Assembly: GCA_005656395.1 (NCBI GenBank)
Contig: SRSI01000009.1
Span: 620,001-684,000, forward strand
Length of the DNA stretch: 64,000 nucleotides
From: Strongyloides papillosus
Lineage: Eukaryota > Nematoda > Chromadorea > Rhabditida > Strongyloididae
Reading direction: 5' to 3'
A model generated the notes under the pieces. It was not told the DNA's origin. It searched no databases and saw only the letters and a program-made list of their open reading frames with translations. A program made the position numbers and the translations under genes. Below are positions 1 through 11,500 of this stretch, one piece after another (position 1 is the stretch's first letter; each line of letters opens with the position of its first letter).

Positions 1-654
1 AAATGTCAAGAAGATATTAAAATGAGATTAAGTGAGATTGGAATGATTCCAAACACTACAGTGTCTATTAATAACACTAATAATTTGAATGTAACTTGTC
101 AAAGATATAGATTTACAAAAAATAGTTCATCAGAATACAAATATGGAGAGGAAATAAGTGAAGAAAAAATGGATAAAGAAAAATGTGACGATTCATCTTC
201 GGAAGATAATGATGATGATAGTAAAAAGAAAAAAAAAGAATGTAAAAAAAATAAAAAACGTTCACGCCGTCAAATTACAACACAAAGTAATGTTTCCATG
301 ATAGGTTCAAGATATAATATATCATGCACTCAAAAAGGCATTGATCTAGATGGAACTGGCCTTGTAAGTCTTTGCAACAAATGTTGGTCTTGGAGGAGAT
401 TACCATCAAACTACTACCCACAATACGTCAACGAACTTGTTTGTGACTCACTAAACACAGAATGCCTATCCGGATTTGGTGGATGTTCAGTGGGAACTAG
501 AAGTATAGAGGTATACCGAATGGATATTAATCAAACAGTGACTTTAACAGCAGGAGCATTTTGTGAATGTAAAATCTTTACAAATAGTGCACTATTAAAC
601 TTAGTTAATGGGACATCACAAGAAGGACAAACTATTCTAAATAATTTGGGATGA
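1..654 (+). CDS. IL-17-like secreted cystine-knot protein (3' part)
   Basis: The frame is open from base 1, so the gene enters from the left and its signal peptide must lie outside; the ATG at 22 is probably internal. The N-terminal half is acidic then lysine-rich and ends in a basic stretch (KKRSRRQ) that looks like a furin-type processing site. The following 120 residues carry eight cysteines: C, then CNKC, then VC, EC and GC, and finally CEC. The order R-L-P, Y-P-x-Y-V-N-E-x-V-C, a short cysteine loop, then S-I-E-V-Y-R and a closing C-x-C strand resembles the interleukin-17 family fold known in animals, including C. elegans ILC-17 proteins. Several N-x-S/T glycosylation sites are present. 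Role as an extracellular signalling ligand is inferred; another cystine-knot family is possible. AATAAA-like signals follow near 762. Confidence 0.55.
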   Translation, partial: KCQEDIKMRLSEIGMIPNTTVSINNTNNLNVTCQRYRFTKNSSSEYKYGEEISEEKMDKEKCDDSSSEDNDDDSKKKKKECKKNKKRSRRQITTQSNVSMIGSRYNISCTQKGIDLDGTGLVSLCNKCWSWRRLPSNYYPQYVNELVCDSLNTECLSGFGGCSVGTRSIEVYRMDINQTVTLTAGAFCECKIFTNSALLNLVNGTSQEGQTILNNLG

Positions 655-1064
655 TAAGATTATTTCATTTTTTATTTCTGTTAATGTAACATTTTAATTT
701 TTACTGTTAATTGTAAATTAAGATAAAAAGTAAATTCTATTAATATGACAAGGTTTTTAAAATAAACAAAATAATTTGTAAGACGAAACAAGTTTATAAA
801 TTTAAAGATATGTTTAAATGTAACAATAGGTAAATTTAAAAATTCATCGCCGCTGTTTATATTACATCTTTAAATAATATTCCTAGCAAAAGGATATGGA
901 TAATTAACAACCAGAAAAGAGGCTGACCTGTCAAATTGAATAATCCACCATAATAGATTCGACTGAGCTATTTTATATATAATATATATATTTCATGATA
1001 TCTCGTTTTTGTTTAAACTTTCGATTAATTATAATTATGATATAACAATTTAAATAATTTTTAG
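655..1064. other. Intergenic, 3' UTR and promoter region
   Basis: AT-rich spacer between two plus-strand genes. It holds poly(A)-type AATAAA near 762 and a TA-rich run near 973-992. It ends in the consensus nematode 3' splice site described at 1055-1064. No coding block seen. Confidence 0.5.
1055..1064 (+). promoter_or_regulatory. Probable spliced-leader acceptor before start codon
   Basis: The run TAATTTTTAG ends two bases before the ATG at 1067. A consensus nematode 3' splice site this close to the start, with no donor in frame upstream, suggests SL trans-splicing. A very short 5' UTR exon cannot be excluded. Confidence 0.45.
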
Positions 1065-1066
1065 AT

Positions 1067-2215
1067 ATGAAGTGGTGTATTTATTTATCTTTATTATTTA
1101 TTTTATTCAATGATGTAAATTGCCAATATAAAAATTTTGCTGAGGCTAAATTTGATCTACCAGACAATTTACCGGCTGAAGATCCAATGTTTCAGCTCCA
1201 AAAAGATCAAAATTATCAAACTATTCAAAAGCCAGACATTAAAATAGAAAATAATAATTTTCTTAAGCCTAATCAGTTATTTAATACTATGCCAACAATA
1301 TCTCTTCCACAATTTCCATCACCAACAGTAAATGGATTAGGATTTCAACAGATAACACCATCTATACAACCTCAACAACCATCTGGTACATTATACCTTC
1401 CAGAAATGTTACAATTACCGTCAATCACTGAGGTAAATGGTATGCCACAAACACCACCATTACCATTTGAAGAAAAAGAAGTTAAACATCTCCCTACAAT
1501 GGAAAAAGTTATTCCAAAAGCTCATCCACCAACGACATTATTTAGTAATGATGAAAATAAAAATACTATTTCTGCTCATGCTATTCCTACATTCAAATCA
1601 CAAACAATACATACTCATAAAAGTAGATTTGAAGGAGTACCTCGAATTGTACAACCATCGAAATCATACAAAAATCCTAGAAATGAAAAAAGTATTATAC
1701 CATCAACATCCCTTTATGATACTCCATCATCTGCTATAGAAAATAATGATAAGGGGAAAAATAATAATGAGATTGAGAATTATTTTTTAGATACATATAA
1801 TGTAACAGATTGTCCAAGAGATAGTAGGTATATGGCTGATTTATTTTATCAAAAATTCCCTAAAAATGTTCTAGCACCAGGAAAAGATGTTGAGTTGACA
1901 ACACTTCTTGGTCCACGCCTTGAACAATGCTATTTGAAAAAAGAAAAAAAACATTGGTACAAGGTAGAAACATTTTTTGACAAAATCGGTGTAAGCAAAG
2001 AGAGTGAAGAAACATGTAAAATTGGTTTAATTCAAGAGCAAATTGCGTGTATGAATCTAATATCATATTCCTGTCAATTTGTACAACACGACTATCAATT
2101 TAAATTAATTGCTGCACGTATTGTATTGGGTGAAGCTAGACAGGCTGAAGCTGGTGAGAATAAGTGCCGTGAAGTTGTTAGAGCAATTAAAAATATTTTA
2201 ATTAAAAGTGGTTAA
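1067..2215 (+). CDS. Secreted protein with proline-rich half and six-cysteine C-terminal domain
   Basis: A single exon of 382 residues. Residues 1-19 form a clear signal peptide ending at VNC/Q. Residues 20-240 are low-complexity, rich in P, Q, T and N, with several P-x-x-P stretches, and look unstructured. Residues 245-382 form a compact domain with six cysteines (DC, QC, TC, AC, SC, KC), mostly helical by residue pattern. I do not recognise the domain; six cysteines suggest three disulfides in an extracellular module. The start is supported by the splice-type acceptor two bases upstream. No membrane segment follows the signal, so the product is probably secreted. It may be nematode-specific. 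Confidence 0.75.
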   Translation: MKWCIYLSLLFILFNDVNCQYKNFAEAKFDLPDNLPAEDPMFQLQKDQNYQTIQKPDIKIENNNFLKPNQLFNTMPTISLPQFPSPTVNGLGFQQITPSIQPQQPSGTLYLPEMLQLPSITEVNGMPQTPPLPFEEKEVKHLPTMEKVIPKAHPPTTLFSNDENKNTISAHAIPTFKSQTIHTHKSRFEGVPRIVQPSKSYKNPRNEKSIIPSTSLYDTPSSAIENNDKGKNNNEIENYFLDTYNVTDCPRDSRYMADLFYQKFPKNVLAPGKDVELTTLLGPRLEQCYLKKEKKHWYKVETFFDKIGVSKESEETCKIGLIQEQIACMNLISYSCQFVQHDYQFKLIAARIVLGEARQAEAGENKCREVVRAIKNILIKSG

Positions 2216-2381
2216 CTAGATTTTTTATTTATTATTAGAAGTGTTATTATTGTAAATATCATTTATCAAAATATTTCGTAAAAATATAATAAATAATTTT
2301 TAATTTATCTAAATTTATTTATTTTGTCTATTAAATACTTAAATACAGAAAAAATTATATTTATACAATTTAAAATTTAAT

Positions 2382-2748
2382 TTAGTTATTCAATTCCCAT
2401 TTTGGATGATATATTCTTTCTTTATCAATAAAAGCTTTAGAAGGATCAGTGGTAAAATCTGGACCAAAAAGATTTGCATTTAAAATTCTTGGACCCTATT
2501 AATATAAAATAATCTAAGAAAAAAATTAACAAACAAACCAATTTCTTCTTTTTTTCCTCTACTAATATTTCATGAAGCCTTCTTTTATAAAATTCATTAT
2601 TATAATAATGCCAAGCTTCAGTTCTTAAAACTCTTACCCATTGTCGGTCGAATTTACTTAAATGAGGATATTCAATTTGTCCAAAAACGATATTTCCTAT
2701 TAGGGTATATACAAAAATAAAGAAAAAGATACATAAATTCATGATCAA
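2382..2748 (-). CDS. Small secreted protein, two exons
   Basis: Exons 2748-2539 and 2495-2382, joined across a 43-base GT-AG intron in phase 0, give 107 residues. The first 23 residues are a strong signal peptide (hydrophobic run ending NIVFG/Q). The mature part has no cysteine, is rich in aromatic and charged residues (FDRQWVRVLRTEAWHYYNN) and ends in HPKWELNN. I do not recognise a family. The second exon reads in frame to a TAA and has ordinary codon use for this genome, which supports the splice. The gene runs convergently toward the preceding secreted-protein gene with about 165 bases between stops. Confidence 0.7.
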
Positions 2749-5154
2749 TAATTAAATGATTTAAAAGAAATAAATATCTTAAAATAAAGTAACCTTCATA
2801 ACCAGATTTTATTTAAATTTAGAAATTGATTTCTGAAATAGATAAAAGCAAAAAGTCTGGTCGAAGAGTAGTCTGAATTGAGTTTTGAACAATAAATGTT
2901 CTCATTGACTATCGAACTCAAGCTAGCTGGCACCGGCGCCGGATTCCAAACTAACAGAAGCTATAAATCCATTTCCGACAGAAACTTCTTGTTTAAAGCA
3001 ACCGTTAGGATATCTTCAGGTACGGAACCAATCTCATTACGAGAAAACCCCTCCTAGAGGATACCGATTTTAAATTAAAATCAGGAGCCTTATCTCAGAC
3101 CTTCCCAGGAATAAGATCAGTAATAAATACTGGTAAGTAATTCCTAAAGTCAACTTTCAGCCAGACTAGAAAGTTTACTCATACTTGCATATAACTATAG
3201 AGATGTATTCACGTAGTTCACTATGATGATTGGGTTGATATATACATTTCCCCATTTTAATAGTTAGAATAAAAATGTATAATTTATTTTACTAAATTGA
3301 TTTTTTTTATTTATATATAATATAGGGATATCCGTTTGATATTTAAATTCTTAATTGAATATACACATCGTTAAATTTACAAAAAATAGATTTCATATCC
3401 TGCGAATTTATCTGGTAATAAATATTTACGTTGGATGTCAATATTTTTCTGTAAAGTTGTCGTTGAACTAATCTTTTTTTAAATTGATAAAAACAATAAA
3501 ACCAGAATTTTATACAAAATAGTGTTTTAGTTATTATCAAATATTTTTTATCATCATTATATTGAAAATTTTAAAAGTACTAATTAAAATGTTGTTTTTG
3601 AGAAACAAAAAGTATTGAAATTTGAAAACAGATTTTTTAATAACACAAAGAACAAGCAGACATGTCTTTTGAATATTTGCAAAAATAATGAATAAACTAT
3701 TGTTTTTAATTAAGGTAAAAGAAATCATACATCACTATTTACTATTTTTAGTAGGAAGTTATTATTTTATAAATTAAATTAATGTTTTCAATATTTATTC
3801 ATATTTTTTAGAAGTTAAATGTCAATATTAGAATGCAAACTTTTTAAATTTTGCTTGTAAATTTGTTTTCGATATATTTCTTAAAAATAATCGAAATTTT
3901 AAACAAATGAATATATATATTTTTTATACATTCAAAATTTAACAAGTTTTATCCATTGTTTACTATTGTGAATTGTTATGCAATCTGCTTTTTAATATGT
4001 TTGCGATGTTTATCGTTATTAAGAGTAACAACGTATAAAATTAATTTAAATTTATCATTAAATAATATAAACAAGTAATTACTGATAATATGTATTGAGA
4101 ATTAGCAATAATTAGATATAATATACTTGGTGTTAAAAGTAATATTGACTTTGAAAACAATTTAATCAAGCAATATTAGTTAATTAAATCTTTAATAACA
4201 CTTTTTTAACAACATTTATAAATAAACTGGAATTTCAAAATTCAATTAATAAAATTATTTTGACTACAAATAAAAAAATAATTTATATAATTAATTATAT
4301 TAAAATATATTTAATTAATTTTATTAAAATTCTTAAATATATTTACGTATTTTCGCCTTTTTATATTAAATTTTAAAAAAAGCCTTAAATTAATTAATGT
4401 TTATGTAAATAAAATTATAATAAAAGGGTGTTCTTTTATGAATTAAAGAAACCTAAAAGGTTTTGTAAATTCATTCTTTACACTTTCTTTTAAAAAGTAA
4501 ATATTCACATAAGTTAATAGATAAAGTAAAGTTCACACATTCAAAAGTTTTGCCTATAGAAGCTAAAATATTTCGGCTTCCCTTTTATATGAGATAGTAA
4601 CTATTGAATCGGTTATTGAACTATTCATTATTCACTACGAAAAAATATTATTCCTTTGAGGGATGTTTCCCTATATTCATTTGAATTGAGGCATCAAGAT
4701 TGTTTGTAAGATTCGTATGTTTCGATTGTTCATCTTCAATTTTTATTGTACATAATTTTTCGAAATTTATAAGATAAATGAAAATAATCTTATAAAAATT
4801 AATTATATCTGTATAAAGACATTTTTTTGCCTGTCACTAATTAATTATTCATTAATAAGGAAAGTAGTGTATAAGTTATTTACCTTTAAACAAACAAAAA
4901 GTGTTATATCTATTGAAGAATTCCATAATCTTGACATGTTAGCTTTAAGCTTAAAAAGGAAATGCGAAGAGACGACAGTTAAATAAGATATGATCTTGTT
5001 TCTTATCAAGGTGGAGCTATACACTTTCAAGTGTTATATAAATAGATGGCACATATAATTTTCAAGTATACTATTTGAAGTATAAATTTTATTTTTTTTA
5101 TATTCATTCTAATTTTCTCTTCCATTAATAAATCAAAGCTAAATTCATTTAATA
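2749..5154. other. Intergenic region, mostly very AT-rich
   Basis: No coding block seen. It contains the GC-rich patch listed separately (2870-3240). The rest is simple AT-rich sequence with scattered poly-A and poly-T. TTATATAAATAG at about 5034-5045 could be a TATA-type promoter element for the F-box gene that starts at 5155. Confidence 0.5.
2870..3240. other. GC-rich patch of unknown nature
   Basis: About 370 bases with clearly higher GC than either flank, including GGCACCGGCGCCGG near 2930. It has an inverted repeat (TTGAGTT near 2878, AACTCAA near 2906) and a 17-base palindrome GATTTTAAATTAAAATC near 3067-3083. No long reading frame on either strand. It could be a non-coding RNA gene, an old mobile-element fragment or a transferred piece; I cannot tell which. 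Confidence 0.35.
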
Positions 5155-6246
5155 ATGCTGAAGATATTTCGAAAAGATTCATGGAAAAAAGTTTCTAATT
5201 TAAAAAATAAAGCTTCTGACAATATTTTAACAAAAATATCGTACAGAAAAAGTTTCTCCTATGATGTTACCAATTACTCTTCTTTAATTTTGAATTTTAA
5301 TGGAGTTTCTGACAAATGTATCATTGAAATTTTAAAACGAATGGATTTTGAAGACATTCTTAATATGAGACTTGTTAATAAAAGACTAAATGGAATTATT
5401 CAAAGACATTACAACGAATTTGCTTACAAAAAGAAGAAAAATCTTTATATTATTGGTGTTAATCATCCCGATTATGAAACCATATGTTACCCTCTAACAA
5501 CGAAAATTTTTTCTTTACCCGATGAAGATCGTTTATCATATGGAGTACCAGTAAAACAACTATATAAAAATCTCAAAACACTTTCAATTACAAATTCATT
5601 AGATTTGGAAAATATAAATTTTTCGGATGAATTCTATACAATAATATACAGATTATGTGAACGTAGTATAAGTGATTTAACGTTAAAAAATTGCTTGATC
5701 ACACTTAACTTTGAAAAATTTACATATATACTAAAAATTTTCCGTTTCAAAACTGTTGTCCTAAAAAACTGTGCATTAGAAGATTGCCAATTATTATCAG
5801 ACGATTTATTTATTTCAAATTTACAATTGAAGAAATTTATTTTCAATACAAATATAAAAGAGGGTGGTATTATATGTGCACCACTACTTTCTAACAGGAC
5901 ATTATTAGCATGGTCTAATAATGCAAGATGGCCAAATATTTTATCATTACATGGAATAAAATCAAATATTACATATGTAGGAATTTCATCATTAGTTCAT
6001 TCATTTCATTTATTTTCAATGCACATGAATGATCAAGATTGGTGGTTAGATGAAATTAAAAAAACACCATGCATTAATTGGGATTTTGGATATATAAGAT
6101 GCCAATTAAGTCAAATTCTTGCAGTATCACGAATATACAATCCTTGGATAAAATATATAAAAAAAGAATCAAAACAAATTACTTTTACCTATAGATACTC
6201 ACAAAAAACGATACCTTTATATTTTAATGTTAATATTTATACATAA
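5155..6246 (+). CDS. F-box protein
   Basis: A single-exon 363-residue protein. Residues 45-90 (from LILNFNGVSDKCIIEIL through DILNMRLVNKRLNGII) match the F-box pattern: a helix with I-x-E-I-L-K-R-M, then D-x-x-N-x-R-x-V-N-K-R-L-N. F-box proteins dock to SKP1 in SCF ubiquitin ligases and select substrates through the region after the box. Here the C-terminal 270 residues have repeated leucine-rich beta-type segments (LKTLSITNSLDL, LSDLTLKNC-like) that could be degenerate LRRs. The N-terminus is basic. A TATA-type element lies about 115 bases upstream and AATAAA signals follow at about 6278. Substrate unknown. Confidence 0.75.
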   Translation: MLKIFRKDSWKKVSNLKNKASDNILTKISYRKSFSYDVTNYSSLILNFNGVSDKCIIEILKRMDFEDILNMRLVNKRLNGIIQRHYNEFAYKKKKNLYIIGVNHPDYETICYPLTTKIFSLPDEDRLSYGVPVKQLYKNLKTLSITNSLDLENINFSDEFYTIIYRLCERSISDLTLKNCLITLNFEKFTYILKIFRFKTVVLKNCALEDCQLLSDDLFISNLQLKKFIFNTNIKEGGIICAPLLSNRTLLAWSNNARWPNILSLHGIKSNITYVGISSLVHSFHLFSMHMNDQDWWLDEIKKTPCINWDFGYIRCQLSQILAVSRIYNPWIKYIKKESKQITFTYRYSQKTIPLYFNVNIYT

Positions 6247-6302
6247 AAAAATGTTTATTAACAAAAAGTAGATTTCTAATAAAGTTTATTTCTAATAAAT
6301 TA

Positions 6303-7541
6303 TTAATGTACCTTAGATATTGTTTTTATAGTTCCACATTTACATTGAAAAATTCCTGCTTCCATGAAAATTCCATATGAAACAGCTTTTTTCGTGAATT
6401 TTTCTAGTCCTTTACATTCTTTTGGGTTTTTCATAACATATTTTTGTGAAAAGAAACCTTTATAATTCATTGGGTATGATGTATATTGGCCCCATGAAAT
6501 TAACCTTCTTTTTACATAACTTTCGAGACTTCTTAACTGAAATAAAAAATTAAAATATTTTTTATGTATAGACTTACCTCACTACTCATTTCAGCACGAT
6601 GAAGCGGTACTAATATTTCACTATATGGTTTATTAGTTATTGCAATTACATACCCATCATTACAACGTTCAGGATTATGATGCTTTCTTGGTATTTTTGT
6701 ACTTCTTGAACTTTTTGTATTAAATAGGGTTGTTGATAAAGGAGTAGTTGAAACTAATTGTGTATCTTCCATTCCTGATGATTCTTCATTGTCTATTTTA
6801 GTGTTAATATTTTTTCTTCCCTCTGCCATCATCCTTTCATTAGCAAATTCTCTTGTACGTTCTTCAATGAGTTTTTCTTCCTCTAATCGTTGTCTAGCTC
6901 TTTCCTTTTCCCATTCTTCTTCTGTCATCTTTTTAATATCTTTTCCATTAATAAAACTTTTTTCTAATGTTGTTTTACTTTTGATCTCAGAAGATGGTGT
7001 TGTTGTTTTATTTAAAACTTGTGAATTATACTCAGAACAATTATTTTTTAGTAAATCTTTATTTATTTCAATATTTCTTTCAGCACTTTCATAAAGATTT
7101 CGTGCTTTCTCTTCAAAAAGATTTATTAGCGATTTTGTTCTATTTATCATTTCCAATTCATCTTTTAATATTGTATAGTTGATAGGAGTTTGTTTAAATA
7201 CAGATATTGTAGTTACTTCGACTTCGCCTTCTGGAATATTATCTTTTTTAGCATTTTCAGAGAACATATTATCTTCACTCTCCGGTATAGGATCATCATC
7301 AATTGCTTCACTATATTAATTACAAGAAAATAAATTTTATAATTATCACTTACAATTCATCATAATCACCTTTCAATAATGATGCACCTCTCATTATGGC
7401 ACTATTCATTCTGGAAATACCACGTGTTAGCGGTGCCAAAGATAATTGTGAACTTAAATTAGGTGAAGTACCACATAAGTAGACCTTTCTACTTATAGTA
7501 AAAAGTATAAAAATACAAAATAAAAGAGATCTCAAAATCAT
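6303..7541 (-). CDS. Secreted protein, three exons, coiled-coil middle
   Basis: Exons 7541-7354, 7310-6578 and 6536-6303, with introns of 43 and 41 bases, give 384 residues. Residues 1-22 are a signal peptide. The middle third is highly charged with a likely coiled coil (K-K-M-T-E-E-E-W-E-K-E-R-A-R-Q-R-L-E-E). A C-terminal domain of about 110 residues begins at ERCNDGYVIAIT and carries four cysteines, ending QCKCGTI. I do not recognise the family. The acceptors read TTAATATAG and TTATTTCAG, and phase is kept across both junctions. Convergent with the F-box gene: 56 bases separate the stops. Confidence 0.75.
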
Positions 7542-8577
7542 GTTACAAATAATAATGACTTGAATAATCGTTTAACTTTTTATTAAATACTTTTACATTA
7601 CTCATAAATTATGGCGAAGCTTTTATCAATTGATATAGATATTTGCTTAACTAGCCATTACCTCATCTTAGATACCATTGTCCATTTTATAACCTCTTCT
7701 GTTCAATTATTATTATACAATCATTAATCATTCTCCACAAAATTAAATACACATAATTGTAGGTAAAAATTTATTATACCAATGTAATGCATTATACAAT
7801 GTAAATAAATATAATAAGCACAAATAAGAGTATTATCAAGATCAAATTATGTATGATTTAAATGTCGATCTTGTAAAGATTGTACCTTTAACAAAAGAAT
7901 TAACTTTTTATAATCCTTTTTAATGAATTTTATAGAAAAATGGTACATAATTATTCAAGTTTATTGTAAAATGAAATAAAATGTTACTATGTTGTTGACG
8001 GTTTAAGACACATCAAAAAAAGGGACAATTTTATTGTATTAAAAATGCATCTACGTATCAGAATTAAATGTTAAAACTAGGCAATTTTTTTTTCTAAAAA
8101 AGCATTTACATGTAGTTTATTTAAGAGGTCGGGAAAGACTATTATACTATAGTATTAAGAAAAACGTTCAATACTCGTGTTTTTTTTTGTTTTTAAATTT
8201 TTTTTTTGTAATCAGTAATAATATATAGATGAGAAGAAAAAGAATTTTTAGGTATATACATGAAATATAGGGAATCGGGAAGAGTGGTGTACTATGAAGG
8301 TTTATATAAATATAAGAAATCGACTGGTATTCTTAAGAAACGTCTGCTGCTTTAATATAATTTTTTTGCTGTCCCAAGTGTATTATATTTTTGTATAAAT
8401 GGTGATGTTTTATATATATGATAAAAAAATACTTTCTACATATCGTAAAAGTATTTAATCATATATAAATAATGATGAAATGAATTTAAGATGAATAATT
8501 TTGAAGCATTCCGCAATAATGGAAGTGATAAGTGCAATACTGAAAGGCATATTGCTAACTGAAAGAACTTGTAATAT
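7542..8577. other. Intergenic, 3' flank of the RING/IBR gene
   Basis: Simple AT-rich sequence with poly-T runs near 8166-8210; 7542 onward is upstream of the three-exon secreted gene. No coding block, RNA gene or repeat recognised. Confidence 0.4.
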
Positions 8578-11500
8578 TTAATTGCGGAATTCATTCAAAA
8601 TTTTATCAATATTTTGTTTAATTTTTTGAATTAATTGTTCCCAATTTCCTTTACCATTGTTAAGAATTGACTCATCAACACAATTAAGTTCAATTAAAAA
8701 TCCAGATAAAATATTTTTTATCTTGTTGTAATTTTCAGGCTTATTATTTCTATTCATGTAAAGCCAAGCATAACCATATTCAACCAAATGAAGGAGGGTC
8801 TTACGAGATTGTAAGAATGTTTTATCAGAATTTTCTGAACGTAACTTTTTCCAGGCTCTATCAACTCTAGCTGATTGTTGGCGATTGAAACGAAGATCGT
8901 GTGCTTCCTTAGCTGTTATGAAGAATTTTTGAGATATTACGTTGTTATTGTCAATTACATTTATATTAATATCTTTCATATTCTCAGACTGTCTATTGAA
9001 TTTTTCTCTCCATTCAGTATTTTGCTTACATGTTAATGGGAAATGGGGAGCTTCATTACACAATACGCACCAATGGATTCCACATTTTTGACAATTAACA
9101 TTATTGTACTCATTAATTGACTCAATGTTAGCTACAGCTTTACATTTTTTACAATTGGTTATGTTAACTCCTTCGATTTCCATTTGTTTGACATATTGAA
9201 GATTAATGTAAAATGAAACTAATGGGAGTGGAAAGATAAGTGGTAAAAAGGTTATGGGGATTTCTGTTTGACAAATTGGACATTCTAATGGTGTTACGCC
9301 TGAACGTATTTGATTGTGAAGGTTTTTTTTAATACATTCACGACAGAAATTATGTCCACATTCATTGAGGAAAACAGCATTATCAAGTGACAAAGATGCT
9401 TCACATACCGTACAGGATTTAAGAAAAGCTGAAACTTGTTTTTTTTCCCTATGGTCGTCATTGCTACACTCATCAAAGTGAACTTTTTCAAAATCATCGT
9501 CATATTCTGGATCAAAATCGGAAAATCTGTCAGAATCGAAATTTTCATCACAACAAATCTTTTTTTCTAATGTTTCAAATGCTTCATCATTTCCAGTAGC
9601 GTATTTGTTTGTTAAAATTTCACATAATTGGTATTCAGTGAATGGTTTTACATTTTGTGAAAGTTGTTCGGAATTATAGATATTATCGTATTCATCCCAG
9701 TTGATAACTTCCTTGGTAAGATTTTCTTTCATTGTTTCTTTGTCATCAATATCAATCCAATTTCTTCCTGCAATAACACATGCATCCAAGAAGTCTTTGA
9801 TGCAGGTGATGTTAGTATTAGCATCGAATATATTTTTTTCAATAATATTTTTGATTTTTTGGTATTTTATGATTTTGTAGATTTTAAATGATGCATTGAA
9901 AAGAACTCTTAAAGTGTTTTCTTTATTTTGTAATTTTGTTATAATTACCATTAACTTCATCTTCTTATGGCTACTTGGCATATCTTGAAGTACATTACTA
10001 AAGTCAGCCCGAAGACGAGTTTTACCTTCATCCATCCATTCCATTGTATATGTTTTATTTTCTATTAATTTGTCAACTTCTTCGATAAAGTTAAACTTGT
10101 TCCATTTGGAGACATCAATTTCAATCTCGTCAAACAATGTTGAAGCTCTTAACTCGTTTGGTAATGACAATAATTCTTTTGGCTTAATTTTATTGTTTTG
10201 TGGAGCAGTCATTTCTTCAATAATTTCAACCGGCTTCATATCAACAATAACAGGAGCCGATTCTTTTATAAAATCAGCTAATGAAAAGGTTGAAGCAATC
10301 GGTCTGGTTATTGAACACAACTCGCCAATTCCACTAATTTCCTCATCATTACTCATTAATCCAATTTCATCAAGTTCAAATTTTTTTAATTGTTTTTTGT
10401 TTTTTTTACCCGATTTTTGAGTAGTTTTTAATACTTTTTGCTGTTGTTTAAAATGCTTAGAAATTGAATAATCTGTATTTTTATGAGAAGTATTTATATG
10501 GTAACGAACAAGTGCTCTTGTATTAATTGAATCGTTAGAATCTTCAAATTCATTAAGATCCAAATCAGATGTCTCACTACCCTTTTTATCTTTTACTTTA
10601 ACATCACCTTTTAATAAAGATGAAAGATTAGCACCACATGCACTATGTGGTACTTTTTTTGTCAATGATCCATCTTCATTTCCAATTGTTACACCGGTGA
10701 CACAACCTTCAATTAAATGCTTTTTAGTTTTTTCATTGACGCATCCAATATCAGGGATTGTATTCATCTGTTCAACAACGGCTACAGTTACACCCTCGGA
10801 CATTGAAGAAAGTACATTTGAATTAAGGGAGATTGGGGAGATTGTGTTCCAGCGATTTTTACGATTAAGTGAATATGGTACGTTTGCAGAAATTGAATCA
10901 ATTGAGGTCTCACAAATAAGTCTATTTTTTTCACGCTAAAAAGAACAAATATTATTTTAATAACGACTTTTTTATGTTTTAGAAGATTAAAGTAATGTTA
11001 GTGGAAACATAGATAAATTATGTTCACTATTAGGGTTGTTTTCAACATACTTTTCCTATTTTTCCATCAATAATGACATTCTTTGATAAATAGGCATCTT
11101 TAGACAAATGTTTTTTAAGTTCAGCATGGCCCGCGTGCCGACGACCTTTTTCAGTTTTTCTACCAACATTTGGTTTCTCATTCAAATAGGGATAATCCAT
11201 TTCGCTATAATTAACAAAAAATTAAGATGAATAGTTAGATTGGATTAAAAGATTAATAACATGTAATACCAAAATTTATTAAAAGCATTTACTTTCTACA
11301 TAAAAACAAAGTATAGATATATTTTCAAAAAAATATTTATGATGTTTACGAAAAAATGTTTTTTAAAAAATAAAGTATATAGTAAATTATATGTGGCAGT
11401 ACAATTTGACTAATATGATCTACATAAACATTTTTAGATAAAAAATATAATAGAAATTAAACAATATCTCTTTCTTTTAACCTCAATCTCCCATCATTTA

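Noticed and set aside
10070..10420. 116-codon plus-strand frame inside the RING/IBR exon
   Set aside because: Shadow of the long minus-strand exon, which has clear zinc fingers.
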